64,000 bases of DNA from an uncultured Lachnospiraceae bacterium (lineage in GTDB: Bacteria > Bacillota > Clostridia > Lachnospirales > Lachnospiraceae). The DNA is taken from contig CANQTL010000002.1 of the NCBI GenBank assembly GCA_947626775.1, positions 1 to 64,000 on the forward strand. The letters run 5' to 3'. The position numbers and the translations under genes are program-made. Each line of letters starts with the position of its first letter. The first letter of the stretch is position 1. Under the pieces are notes generated by a model that had not been told where the DNA came from, searched no databases, and saw only the letters and a list, made by a program, of their open reading frames with translations. This document shows positions 1 through 8,638 of the stretch, piece after piece.

Positions 1-10
1 CTATTCTTGT

Positions 11-35
11 GCCCGCTTTTATGCGGGCATTTTTA
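11..35 (+). terminator. Rho-independent terminator of an upstream plus-strand gene
   Basis: A 6-bp GC-only stem (GCCCGC/GCGGGC) closes a 6-nt loop and is followed by ATTTTTATTA. The T tract lies on the plus-strand side, so it would end a gene lying left of the window. The stem is short. Confidence 0.45.
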
Positions 36-56
36 TTATAAATTCTTCCGGCAGGA

Positions 57-210
57 GGAATTTCCTATTATATAAAATAGAATCTCGCTTGCGAGATTTT
101 CCGCCTGCGGCGAGTCGCGCCAGCGACATCTTCATCTTCGCCGCAGTGCGATCCTGCCCGGAGGGCTTTTTGTACAATAGGAAATGACGAAGGAATTTCC
201 TATTGTACAA
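57..210. repeat. Palindrome-flanked non-coding element (MITE/REP-like)
   Basis: A non-coding block carries the motif AATTTCCTATT at both ends (58-68 and 194-204). At its right end is a perfect 16-bp inverted repeat, TTGTACAATAGGAAAT (170-185) against 195-210, with a 9-nt loop. The middle is GC-rich with further small palindromes (CTCGCTTGCGAG near 93; GCCCGGAGGGC at 156-166 followed by TTTTT). An open frame crosses it on the minus strand but looks incidental. The symmetric ends suggest a mobile or amplified structured repeat. Confidence 0.5.
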
Positions 211-214
211 GAGC

Positions 215-240
215 ATCGCCCTGCTTTCCGGCAGGGCGAT
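215..240 (-). terminator. Probable terminator of the phosphohexomutase gene
   Basis: A perfect 10-bp stem (ATCGCCCTGC/GCAGGGCGAT) with a 6-nt loop lies 16 bp beyond the stop codon. On the minus strand it is followed by GCTCTTG, so the T tract is weak. It abuts the palindromic element at 57-210. Confidence 0.45.
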
Positions 241-255
241 ATACTTCTTTACTTC

Positions 256-1977
256 CTACAGATATGCTTTCAAATCTTCCGTCAGTTTATTCAATCTGTT
301 CTGCGCATCTTCCAGACCGGTTCCCTTGACGCCCATATAGAACTTGATCTTAGGCTCTGTTCCCGAAGGCCGCGCGCAGCACCAGGAATCGTTCGTCAGA
401 TCGAAGTAGAGCACATTGGACTTCGGCAGCCCTGTCTCGCCCTCGGCCCCTGTTTCCAGATTTTTGGTCTTGCCCGTACTGTAATCCCTAAACTCACGGA
501 CTTTCAGATCTCCAAAGTTCTTAGGCGGATTGGCCCTCAGCTTGCTCATCAGTTCCTCGATCTGCTTCGCGCCGTCGATCCCCTTCATGGTAATCGCGTA
601 CTGACTCTCTTTGTAATAACCGTATTTCTCGTACAGCGCGATCATCTGATCCCACACGGTTTTGCCGTGCTTCTTGCACCAGGCCGCCATCTCGCACAGG
701 CACATCACCGCGACCACCGCGTCCTTGTCTCTCGCGTGCGTTCCGGCAAGGCAGCCGTAGCTCTCCTCCAGGCCGAACACATAATTGTTTTTGCCGCTCT
801 GCTCAAACAGCTTGATCTGCTCGCCGATATACTTGAATCCGGTCAAAACCTCGATAAACTTTACCTTGTAATCCTCCGCAATGGCGCGCGCCATGTTGGT
901 GGTCACGATCGTCGTGACGAGCGCGGGATTCTCCGGCATCTTACCCGTTGCCGTCCGCTCGCGCAGGATGTACTCTGCAATCAGCATTCCCGACATATTA
1001 CCCGTGAAGGATACGTACTCTCCCGACTTGGTGTCCAGCGCATAGATCCCGAGCCTGTCCGCATCGGGGTCCGTCGCCAGCACGATGTCGGCCTTCTTCT
1101 CCCTGGCAAGCTTCAGCGCCAGCGTAAACGCTTTCGGATCCTCCGGGTTAGGGTATTCCAGCGTGGTGAAATTCGGATCCGGATTCTCCTGCTCAGGCAC
1201 CACATATACGTGCTTGAAGCCGAGCTCGGACAGAATTCTTCTCACCGGCACATTTCCCGTGCCGTTGAACGGCGAATAGACGATCGTCATGTCCTCCGCC
1301 ATCTCCTTAATGACGTCGGGATGGATAATCTGCTTCTTCAGCTCCTCCATATACCTGTCGTCGATCTCTTTGCCGATCACCACGTAGAGGCCTGCCTTCT
1401 TCGCCTCCTCCTTGTCCATTGTCTTTACGGCGTGGTAGTCGGTCACATTGTTCACTTCCGTGATGATCTCTTTGTCCCTGGGCGCCGCAACCTGCGCGCC
1501 GTCCTCCCAGTAACACTTATAACCGTTGTACTCCGGCGGATTGTGGCTCGCGGTGATCACGATTCCCGAGATACAGCCCAGCTCGCGCAGCGCAAACGAC
1601 AGTTCCGGCGTAGGGCGCAGCGCGTCGAACACATATGCCTTGATGCCGTTGGCCGCCAGACACAGCGCGGCCTCGTCCGCAAACTCTGGGGACATCCTTC
1701 TGGAGTCGTAGGCGATCGCGACGCCTTTTTGCTCCCCGCCCTGCTTCTTTATGTAATTCGCAAGCCCCTGCGTAGCCTTGCGCACCGTGTAGATATTCAT
1801 GCGGTTCGTGCCCGCGCCGATGACGCCGCGCAGACCGCCCGTGCCGAACTCGAGATCCTTGTAGAAGCGCTCTTCAATCTCCTTCTCATCGTTCCTGATC
1901 GCCAGAAGTTCCTGCTTCGTAGCGTCGTCGAAATAGGAGTCCCCAATCCAAAAATCAAACTGTTCTCTGTAACCCAT
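256..1977 (-). CDS. pgcA: Phosphoglucomutase/phosphomannomutase (alpha-D-phosphohexomutase)
   Basis: The 573-residue protein interconverts hexose 6-phosphate and 1-phosphate and would supply glucose 1-phosphate for the dTDP-rhamnose and UDP-glucose pathways encoded nearby. The catalytic phosphoserine loop TASHNP is at 142-147 (Ser144), the metal loop DPDADR at 303-308, and the C-terminal phosphate-binding RPSGTEPK near 536. The length fits the long Firmicute PgcA-type subfamily. The start has GGAGG 7 bp upstream and its own strong promoter at 2014-2042, so it can be transcribed apart from the glycan operon. Sugar specificity (glucose or mannose) cannot be fixed from sequence. Confidence 0.93.
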   Translation of the reverse strand: MGYREQFDFWIGDSYFDDATKQELLAIRNDEKEIEERFYKDLEFGTGGLRGVIGAGTNRMNIYTVRKATQGLANYIKKQGGEQKGVAIAYDSRRMSPEFADEAALCLAANGIKAYVFDALRPTPELSFALRELGCISGIVITASHNPPEYNGYKCYWEDGAQVAAPRDKEIITEVNNVTDYHAVKTMDKEEAKKAGLYVVIGKEIDDRYMEELKKQIIHPDVIKEMAEDMTIVYSPFNGTGNVPVRRILSELGFKHVYVVPEQENPDPNFTTLEYPNPEDPKAFTLALKLAREKKADIVLATDPDADRLGIYALDTKSGEYVSFTGNMSGMLIAEYILRERTATGKMPENPALVTTIVTTNMARAIAEDYKVKFIEVLTGFKYIGEQIKLFEQSGKNNYVFGLEESYGCLAGTHARDKDAVVAVMCLCEMAAWCKKHGKTVWDQMIALYEKYGYYKESQYAITMKGIDGAKQIEELMSKLRANPPKNFGDLKVREFRDYSTGKTKNLETGAEGETGLPKSNVLYFDLTNDSWCCARPSGTEPKIKFYMGVKGTGLEDAQNRLNKLTEDLKAYL

Positions 1978-2013
1978 TTTGATACCTCCATTTTATTTTA
2001 TTTCATAAAGATA

Positions 2014-2042
2014 ATTTTATCATATTCCGGTTGGCGTAGCAA
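2014..2042 (-). promoter_or_regulatory. Sigma-A-like promoter of the phosphohexomutase gene
   Basis: On the minus strand, TTGCTA, a 17-bp spacer and TAAAAT, with TG one base before the -10 (extended -10). It lies about 40 bp upstream of the ATG at 1977. Confidence 0.75.
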
Positions 2043-2083
2043 TTAAAAATTCACCCCCGCACCGCCGTCGAAACCGTCCGTCT

Positions 2084-4081
2084 CTATTCCAGCCGCAGGG
2101 CGAAGTCGCTCCTGTCGAGAGAGAAATTCGGATTGTAATAGGGATCGCCTTTGACGAGCAGTTCCTTCCACTTCGCGCGGAAAGCCTCCGATTCCCGCTC
2201 ATAGCGCGCCGCTTTCTCGCCGTGATCGTCCAGGCCGCGGGACACCGACTCATAGTGATACAGCTCTGCAAACGGCGTAAACACATTCACATGGCCCGCT
2301 TTCCACGCCCGGATGCACAAGTCCACATCGTTCAGGGAGACGGCGAAATTCTCGTCCAGGCCTCCCAGCTCGGTGTACAGCGCCTTTTTCATCATCAGGC
2401 AGGCGCCCGTCACAGCCATCACGTTCTGCGCGTAACACAGCCGTCCCATATAGCCGAGATTACTGCTGCTGACGCGGTAGTGGCTGTGCCCCGCCGTCCT
2501 GTGCTGCCCCAGTCCCAGCACTACGCCCGCATGCTGGATCGTCCTGTCCCCGTAATAGAGTTTGGCGCCCACCGCGCCTACATCCGCACGCTGCGCATAC
2601 ATAAGCATCTCTTCGATCCAGTCCAACGTTATGACGGCAGTGTCATTATTCAGCAGGACGATATAGTCGCCGCGGGCCGCCTTTACCGCCAGATTATTGA
2701 TCCTGGAGTAATTGAATTCTCCTTTGTACTTCAGCACCCGGATATCCGGATTCTCCTGTATCTTCTTATAATATTCAAATATTTCATCCGTCGTGCTGTT
2801 GTTCTCCGCCACGATGATTTCATAATTTCCGTAGCTGCTCTTCTCCAGAATAGACGTAATACACCGCTCCAGATCCTCCCGGTGGTCTTTGTTGGGAATG
2901 ATAATGCTCACCAGCGGGTTCCCCTGTATCTCATACTTGATCTGAAAAATCGTCTCAAACGCCTTGGTGGACAGAATCTCAAAATTCTCGTATCCCTGCT
3001 CCTTCAGATACGCCGCGACGGCTCCCCTGGCCGCGTCGATTGCATAGCTCTTGGCATTGATGTCCGCCGCTACGCTGTCCGCATGAGAGCGCCAGTAATA
3101 GAGCAGCTTGGGCACATGCACGATATGTTTTGCCCTGCCCGTCAGTCTCAGGATCGCGTCGTGATCCTGGCTCCCGTCGAACTGGGAACGGAACAGATTG
3201 ACGCCCGCCACCAGATCACGGTCAAAAGCGCTGAAATGACAGATGTAGTTGTTTGCCAGCAGATTGTCGGGCGCAAAATCCGGCTTGAAGTGCAGCGTAA
3301 TCATATGGTCTATCGTCCTGCCGCCCTTAAAAGTGGCTTCATCACAATAGATATAGTCCGCGCCCTGATCACAGATCGCTTTCATATACTCGTACAGCAC
3401 GCTGGGATGCAGCACATCGTCGTGATCGAAGAGCGCGATGTAATCGCCGTCCGCCATGGCGAGGCAGGCGTTCGTGTTGCCCGATATCCCCTCGTTCTTC
3501 GGCAGTTTCCGGTAACGGATCCTCGCATCCTGCTCCGCATACTCTCGACAGATCGCTCCCACATCGGCGTGCTGCGCGTCCGAGCCGTCCGCCATACAGA
3601 GCTGCCAGTTCGTATAGGTCTGCGCCCTGACCGAATCGATGGCCTGACGCAGAAATTTCTCCGGTGTGTTATAAAGCGGCATCAGTATGCTGAATTTTAC
3701 GTTTCTGCTGAAAACCTCCTTGCCCTGCCTGGCCGCCTCCTCCGCGCCCGGAAAGCTGGCGCTCCCGTGCTGTGCGCGCGCTTTTTGCTCGATGCGCTTG
3801 GCGTCCAGCTTGCGCAGGATGCCTTTGATGCTGCCGTAATACCCGAGACGCTCTTTCGTCCGGCGCACCCAGTGAACCGCCATGCGGAGTGGCTTGGACA
3901 GCCGCCACAGCGCGCTTCCCTTGATGCGGCCAAGCCGTCCGGAAAGCTGCGCCTCTTCCTGCCCGGCCGCCGCGAGTTTACTCTCCAAAAGCTCGCCCTT
4001 TGCACGCTCCCGCTCGTACGCCTCTCTATAGTGACGAAGTTTTTCCTCATCCGTCATCTGCCGCTGTTCCTTCTGCTCCAT
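2084..4081 (-). CDS. Large glycosyltransferase with two GT2 domains
   Basis: The 665-residue cytoplasmic protein has two tandem GT-A fold GT2 modules. The first begins at FSILMPLYN (about 130) with acidic motif LFDHDD (217-222). The second begins at VSIIIPNKD (about 391) with LLNND (476-480). A basic helical N-terminal segment of about 100 residues precedes them and may form a coiled coil or bind membrane. Two-domain GT2 proteins of this type build rhamnan-like or mixed repeat backbones, each module making one linkage. It is the last gene of the exporter operon, 37 bp after the 790-residue transferase. The polysaccharide-polymer role is inferred from the adjacent ABC exporter and dTDP-rhamnose genes; acceptor and linkage are unknown. 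Confidence 0.85.
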   Translation of the reverse strand: MEQKEQRQMTDEEKLRHYREAYERERAKGELLESKLAAAGQEEAQLSGRLGRIKGSALWRLSKPLRMAVHWVRRTKERLGYYGSIKGILRKLDAKRIEQKARAQHGSASFPGAEEAARQGKEVFSRNVKFSILMPLYNTPEKFLRQAIDSVRAQTYTNWQLCMADGSDAQHADVGAICREYAEQDARIRYRKLPKNEGISGNTNACLAMADGDYIALFDHDDVLHPSVLYEYMKAICDQGADYIYCDEATFKGGRTIDHMITLHFKPDFAPDNLLANNYICHFSAFDRDLVAGVNLFRSQFDGSQDHDAILRLTGRAKHIVHVPKLLYYWRSHADSVAADINAKSYAIDAARGAVAAYLKEQGYENFEILSTKAFETIFQIKYEIQGNPLVSIIIPNKDHREDLERCITSILEKSSYGNYEIIVAENNSTTDEIFEYYKKIQENPDIRVLKYKGEFNYSRINNLAVKAARGDYIVLLNNDTAVITLDWIEEMLMYAQRADVGAVGAKLYYGDRTIQHAGVVLGLGQHRTAGHSHYRVSSSNLGYMGRLCYAQNVMAVTGACLMMKKALYTELGGLDENFAVSLNDVDLCIRAWKAGHVNVFTPFAELYHYESVSRGLDDHGEKAARYERESEAFRAKWKELLVKGDPYYNPNFSLDRSDFALRLE

Positions 4082-4118
4082 AGATCCAGTGTCCTTTCTC
4101 CGACCGCGCTTCTGCCCC

Positions 4119-6491
4119 TCAGACCGCGCACACCGCCTCGCTCCAGGCGATCAGCCTGCCGCCCTGCCCGTCCGTGCACAGCATGCCGACCCGATAAGTT
4201 CCCGCAGGCAGATCCGCGCGCAGTACGCGGAGCACGAAACCCGCCAGGCCGATGTTCTGCTCTGTGGGAAGCACCTTCTCCACATCCTCCCGGCGCCAGT
4301 TGAACGGCACAGCCGTATAGCACGCGCCGCCGTCCTCCAGACGCTGCAGCAGGATGCGTCTTGCGCAGAGCGCGTTGTCGGCGCCGGGGATATAGCTCCA
4401 GCCCATAATCCAGAGAATATCCGCCTCTTCCGCATGGATCTTGTGCTGTATCTCGGCTCTGTCCACCGTCAGCCGCAGCCGGTTCGGCTTCGCGCGCTTC
4501 AGCAGCCGGACGTCCTGCGTCTCCACGCTCACGGTCTTTTCGCGCTCCTCGTAATCGAATTTGTAATTGCACCCGTAATCCGAAGCGTTGTCGATCAGCG
4601 CCCGGTGATAGAAGGCGTCCTGGCCCTTCATCTGCGGGTGTTTCGCATACAGCGCCTCCTTTTCCGCCAGCAGGCGCCGCCACTTGCCGCCGTCCTGCTC
4701 ATCCAGCCCTCTGCTCAGGGATTCGTGGTGATACAGAACCGCGTCGTTCCGCTGCACGTTATAATATCCGGCCTCCGACAGCCTGAAACAGAAATCCACA
4801 TCATTGTAGGCGACCGGCATTGTCTCGTCAAAACCGCCCGCCTCCTCATACTTTCTGCGGCTGATCATCAGACACGCCGCCGTCACGGCCGATACATTGT
4901 ACGTCACCCTGCTGCGGCCATAGTAATAATCCCGGTTGTCCTGATAGGTGATCAGCTTATGGGAGGGACCGATTTCCATATTGGTGATCCCGGCATGCTG
5001 GATCTTCTGCGTGCCCGCATACCAGAGCTTGGCACCCACCGCGCCCGTATAGGGCAGCAGCGCCTGTCCGGCCATACGGCGCAGCCAGCTGTGTTCCAGA
5101 ATCTCCATATCGTCATTCATAAACAGCAGCAGATCGCCGGTCGCCCTGCCCGCCCCCATATTACACATCCTTGAAAAGTTGAAAGGCATCTCTTCATAGA
5201 GATAGACAAAACCATACCTGGCCTGCAGCCTCGCCATCCCCTCGCGGTTGGCCGCGCTGCTGCCGTTGTCCACAACGATCCATTCATAATATTCGTAATC
5301 CGTCTTCTCCCGGAACGTGGTAAGCAGCCGCTCCAGCACCTCCGGGTGGTCTTTGGAAAGGATCACGACGGACACCAGGTGATGCGGCGGAATGTGCCGG
5401 TCCTCGCTCTGCGCCCGGGCACAGCGCTCCCTGCCCGATATCGACGTGTCATATATAATATGAAAGATCCCCGGGTCATGCCCTGCCGCCAGCGTCCCCT
5501 TGACGCCTCTTCTGCCAAGCGCCGCTTCCCGCACGGCCGCGCCGTCCCGGCCCGCGCCGGTCAGGTGTCTGCCCGCCTCCAGCTCTTCCTTCAGACACTG
5601 CCGCACAGCCGCGAACCGCTCTTCCGGGTCCGCAGGATCCTGCGGCGCGCCAAAGATTCCGGCCGGCGGCTCATAAGCCTGGTGATAGAGAACGCCGTCA
5701 ATATGGCAGATGCTGTCGTTCCAGGACGAACCGTCCAATCTGCATCTGCGCTGCACAGCCTCCTCCAGGCGAAGACACAGATCATAAAACCGAACCGCCT
5801 GCGCGGCATTTTCCTGTCCGCCCGAAAGCTCTTCGCCCGTCAGCGCGTCCGACAGAAGTTCTGCGCGCACGGCAACCAGATGCCCCCAGCAGTTAAAAGA
5901 CAGGAGCGTATCCGGAGAATAGCATGGTTTAAACCACGGATGCATACGGCGAGTCAGGTCTCCCCAGTAGAAATCCTCGTCCGTGTAGGCCGCCTTGCAG
6001 GACGGGTTTGTGTTAAAACAGGATTTGATCTCTCCCATCGCGCGCCGGTCGACGATTCCTTTGCCGCATGTCAGAATCATGATATCCGAATCCGGAATCC
6101 GAATGGACTGCCATCCCTCCACAGAAATTTCCTTTTCATTGCAATCGTTATTATAACGATCGTTTTCTCTCTTGATCCATTCCGTGTACGGATCCGCCTG
6201 CCTGTGCAGTTCTTCCCGGTAGCGCAGGAGACAGAGTTCCGAAGAGGCGTCCTCCTTCCCCTCCCGTTCCGGGACGGCGCCGTCCCGGATCCTGCGGTAC
6301 AGTCTGCGCGCAGGCGCTGTCATGCGCCAGAAAGGGCTATCGCAGATGCGGTCCAGGTTGTCGTTCAGATCCGCGAGACGCCTCTCCGTGTCCGCGATTC
6401 TGCCCGCCAGTACATTATTTTTCTTTCTTTCGCTCTCATACGCCGCCGCATAGTAGGCGGCCCAGTCATAGCGATCCGTTCGTCCTCTCAT
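4119..6491 (-). CDS. Large GT2 glycosyltransferase with degenerate first domain
   Basis: The 790-residue protein has a coiled-coil-like start (about 1-60), a reduced GT-A module around 130-275 that keeps an acidic YTDEDF (169-174) but lacks the usual first beta-strand and P-loop-like segment, then a complete GT2 domain from VSVVILSKD (about 373) with FMNDD (457-461). A C-terminal region of about 115 residues looks beta-rich and could bind glycan. The start lies 4 bp after the stop of the methyltransferase/kinase gene, so the two are probably translationally coupled. It most likely acts with the 665-residue transferase in chain polymerisation. Only the second GT2 domain looks competent. Confidence 0.83.
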   Translation of the reverse strand: MRGRTDRYDWAAYYAAAYESERKKNNVLAGRIADTERRLADLNDNLDRICDSPFWRMTAPARRLYRRIRDGAVPEREGKEDASSELCLLRYREELHRQADPYTEWIKRENDRYNNDCNEKEISVEGWQSIRIPDSDIMILTCGKGIVDRRAMGEIKSCFNTNPSCKAAYTDEDFYWGDLTRRMHPWFKPCYSPDTLLSFNCWGHLVAVRAELLSDALTGEELSGGQENAAQAVRFYDLCLRLEEAVQRRCRLDGSSWNDSICHIDGVLYHQAYEPPAGIFGAPQDPADPEERFAAVRQCLKEELEAGRHLTGAGRDGAAVREAALGRRGVKGTLAAGHDPGIFHIIYDTSISGRERCARAQSEDRHIPPHHLVSVVILSKDHPEVLERLLTTFREKTDYEYYEWIVVDNGSSAANREGMARLQARYGFVYLYEEMPFNFSRMCNMGAGRATGDLLLFMNDDMEILEHSWLRRMAGQALLPYTGAVGAKLWYAGTQKIQHAGITNMEIGPSHKLITYQDNRDYYYGRSRVTYNVSAVTAACLMISRRKYEEAGGFDETMPVAYNDVDFCFRLSEAGYYNVQRNDAVLYHHESLSRGLDEQDGGKWRRLLAEKEALYAKHPQMKGQDAFYHRALIDNASDYGCNYKFDYEEREKTVSVETQDVRLLKRAKPNRLRLTVDRAEIQHKIHAEEADILWIMGWSYIPGADNALCARRILLQRLEDGGACYTAVPFNWRREDVEKVLPTEQNIGLAGFVLRVLRADLPAGTYRVGMLCTDGQGGRLIAWSEAVCAV

Positions 6492-6494
6492 CGT

Positions 6495-8630
6495 CTACAG
6501 CAGGCCTCTTTTCCGTATATGTCTCACCGTCTCCTCCGGCAAGCCCGTCACTTCCATCTCCATCTGCAGGAGATTGCTCTTCTCCTGCCGCATCCCGGCC
6601 AGCGAGACCGTGATGCCCGGATCCTCCGTCGGGAAGACGTAAGTATTGTCCCCCACGCTGAACCCGTTTGTCTGTATCTGCCTGCCCTTCCAAGGCACCG
6701 GCTCCCCGTTCCAGCGGATTCCGCGTATATAGACCACGCAGGGCCGGCTGCACGGATCGATCCGCAGGGCGCTCCGGCCTCCGGAGACTGTGACTGCAAG
6801 TTCCGTCATGCCCTCCGCCGTGACATGCATCTGCTCCCCCGCGCCCTCCTCGGGAAAGAACGACTGTTCCTCCGAAAATCCGCTTCCTGTATCCTCATAG
6901 ATCTGTATACGATCTCTGTGCGCCGCCGTCTCCTGCCCGGCGCAAAAGTCCTCCAGCGTATAGACCGGCTGGCCGATGAGCTCCCGGATCTGATCCATGG
7001 ACAGATTTTTCCCCGTCACATAATTCTGGAAGCGCATCTCCTGTCTGCGGTACTGTTCCGCGTCGGATTGATCGATCCCAAGTGTTTTTAGTATTAAATC
7101 AAGATTTAATGTATTTCTTTTTTCATCTTCCAACAGATAGCAGTACACCGCCCGAAATGCAATCTGTTTTGCCTCAATCACCTTTTCGAAGCTCCACTCG
7201 CAGTCAATAACGTACCAGTCGTTATCTCCATATCGGCTGTTATTTCCGTTCTCCGGTACGATAATATTGGCAAAAATCAGATCATAATCGGCGATCTGTT
7301 CCTCCCCGCCCACGGATATCCTCCTCAGATATTCCGCAAACAGACGATGAAACCCCTCCACGTCGCCGCCGGCAAGCCGTTCATCCATCAGTTCCGCCAG
7401 CGTTCGTCCCTCGACATATTCGAGTCTCAAACAGGGCGTTCCGGCTGTCCGGTTCTCTGCATCAACCCTCTCGAGCCGGCAGCGGTTGACATTCAGTCCG
7501 CTCCCTGCATAACGCCCGGCCAGCCGGTCATACAGTTGCGCCGTCCGCTCGATATGCGGCCATGCCTCCCCGCACAGAGGATACTTCTCTATGACTCTTC
7601 CCTCCGGCTGCTGCCTGAGAACGGTTTTGATGCGAAATTCCGGCGCTCTGTCACCCGAATATTTCACGTACCGCTCCTCCAGCTCCGGACCAAGAATCAT
7701 CATATAGGAATTGGAGAACAGCGGGAATTTCCGTTCCCGCAGAATCGTGTCAAACACCTTTTTCTCATCGAACAGCCGCAGCCTGTCTCTGTCAAAGTTG
7801 CGCAGATTGGACGACAGCTCTCCGATACGCGGCAGTCTGTCGTCGGAATACAGACAGGTCATAAACTTGTAATCCGGATACGGATAGTACATCTGCGCCC
7901 GCCTGAAACCGCAGCGCGCCGCAAGTTCCCGCAATCCGTCTGCGGTGAACGTTCTCACCACACCGCCCTCCGGATAATCCTCGAGCCCGCTGAAATAAGT
8001 CCCCAGGTGATCTTCCCGGCAGCCGGCCCAATACTTCAGGCCGAATTTATTCTCGATGGCGATCGCGATATGCCCATCCTTCTTCACATGCTTCCGAATG
8101 ATCTTCAGGAAGTCTTCGTAGGGCGTTTCCGACTGGATATAAGCCTGCGCGTACTCAAAAACGCCGATCAGGCATATATAGTCGAAATCGCAGGGCAGAT
8201 CAGGCTCCACGTCCTGAAAGTTCCCTACGTGGATCGTTACATTATCCGCATCCATATGCCGGTAAGCGTTGATCCTGCTCCGCTTGCGGGACAGATCGAT
8301 GCACGTCACCGAACCGGCTTTGCGCGAGAGCGCGCCGGTGATTGCGCCGCAGCCGGAACCCACTTCCAGCACTTTCATATTCTTAGTGATCGGAAGCCAC
8401 TCGACGATATTTTCCCTCTGGGCGGACAGATGATACAGGATCGGCCAGCTTTTTTTCTCCTCGATAATGCGCTGATACTCTACCTCGGCGTAATTGCGCG
8501 CAATATCCAGAAGCTCGTCCTCCACGTCGCCGTCGCAGTAATAGTCTTCCCCCGGATAGTGGGTCAGATCCAGCTTGATCCTGCCAATCTCTTCCCTGTT
8601 TGTCTCCGACATGTCGTCCCCCGTTTCCAT
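6495..8630 (-). CDS. SAM methyltransferase/kinase-like fusion, candidate WbdD-type chain terminator
   Basis: The 711-residue protein begins with a class I SAM methyltransferase; motif I VLEVGSGCG is at 87-95. A middle region has the hallmarks of a kinase/aminoglycoside-phosphotransferase fold: a lysine in VIEKYPL (349), a hinge-like EYVEGRTL (404-411), D450-x4-N455 in YDLIFAN, and VIDCEW (474-479). The last 130 residues look like a beta-sandwich. In E. coli O8/O9a, WbdD carries methyltransferase and kinase domains, caps the O-polysaccharide and sets its length; its gene follows wzm and wzt, as here. A capping role is inference. The ATG at 8612 (GGGGGA upstream) is an equally good start. Confidence 0.7.
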   Translation of the reverse strand: METGDDMSETNREEIGRIKLDLTHYPGEDYYCDGDVEDELLDIARNYAEVEYQRIIEEKKSWPILYHLSAQRENIVEWLPITKNMKVLEVGSGCGAITGALSRKAGSVTCIDLSRKRSRINAYRHMDADNVTIHVGNFQDVEPDLPCDFDYICLIGVFEYAQAYIQSETPYEDFLKIIRKHVKKDGHIAIAIENKFGLKYWAGCREDHLGTYFSGLEDYPEGGVVRTFTADGLRELAARCGFRRAQMYYPYPDYKFMTCLYSDDRLPRIGELSSNLRNFDRDRLRLFDEKKVFDTILRERKFPLFSNSYMMILGPELEERYVKYSGDRAPEFRIKTVLRQQPEGRVIEKYPLCGEAWPHIERTAQLYDRLAGRYAGSGLNVNRCRLERVDAENRTAGTPCLRLEYVEGRTLAELMDERLAGGDVEGFHRLFAEYLRRISVGGEEQIADYDLIFANIIVPENGNNSRYGDNDWYVIDCEWSFEKVIEAKQIAFRAVYCYLLEDEKRNTLNLDLILKTLGIDQSDAEQYRRQEMRFQNYVTGKNLSMDQIRELIGQPVYTLEDFCAGQETAAHRDRIQIYEDTGSGFSEEQSFFPEEGAGEQMHVTAEGMTELAVTVSGGRSALRIDPCSRPCVVYIRGIRWNGEPVPWKGRQIQTNGFSVGDNTYVFPTEDPGITVSLAGMRQEKSNLLQMEMEVTGLPEETVRHIRKRGLL

Positions 8631-8638
8631 ACCCTGTT

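Noticed and set aside
19..216. Minus-strand frame of 65 codons at the left end
   Set aside because: It lies entirely in the palindromic repeat and terminator region; the peptide only mirrors the repeats.
184..2046. Plus-strand frame of 620 codons opposite the phosphohexomutase
   Set aside because: Its start lies within the palindromic element, it has no domain motif, and the minus-strand gene has all catalytic motifs plus promoter and ribosome site.
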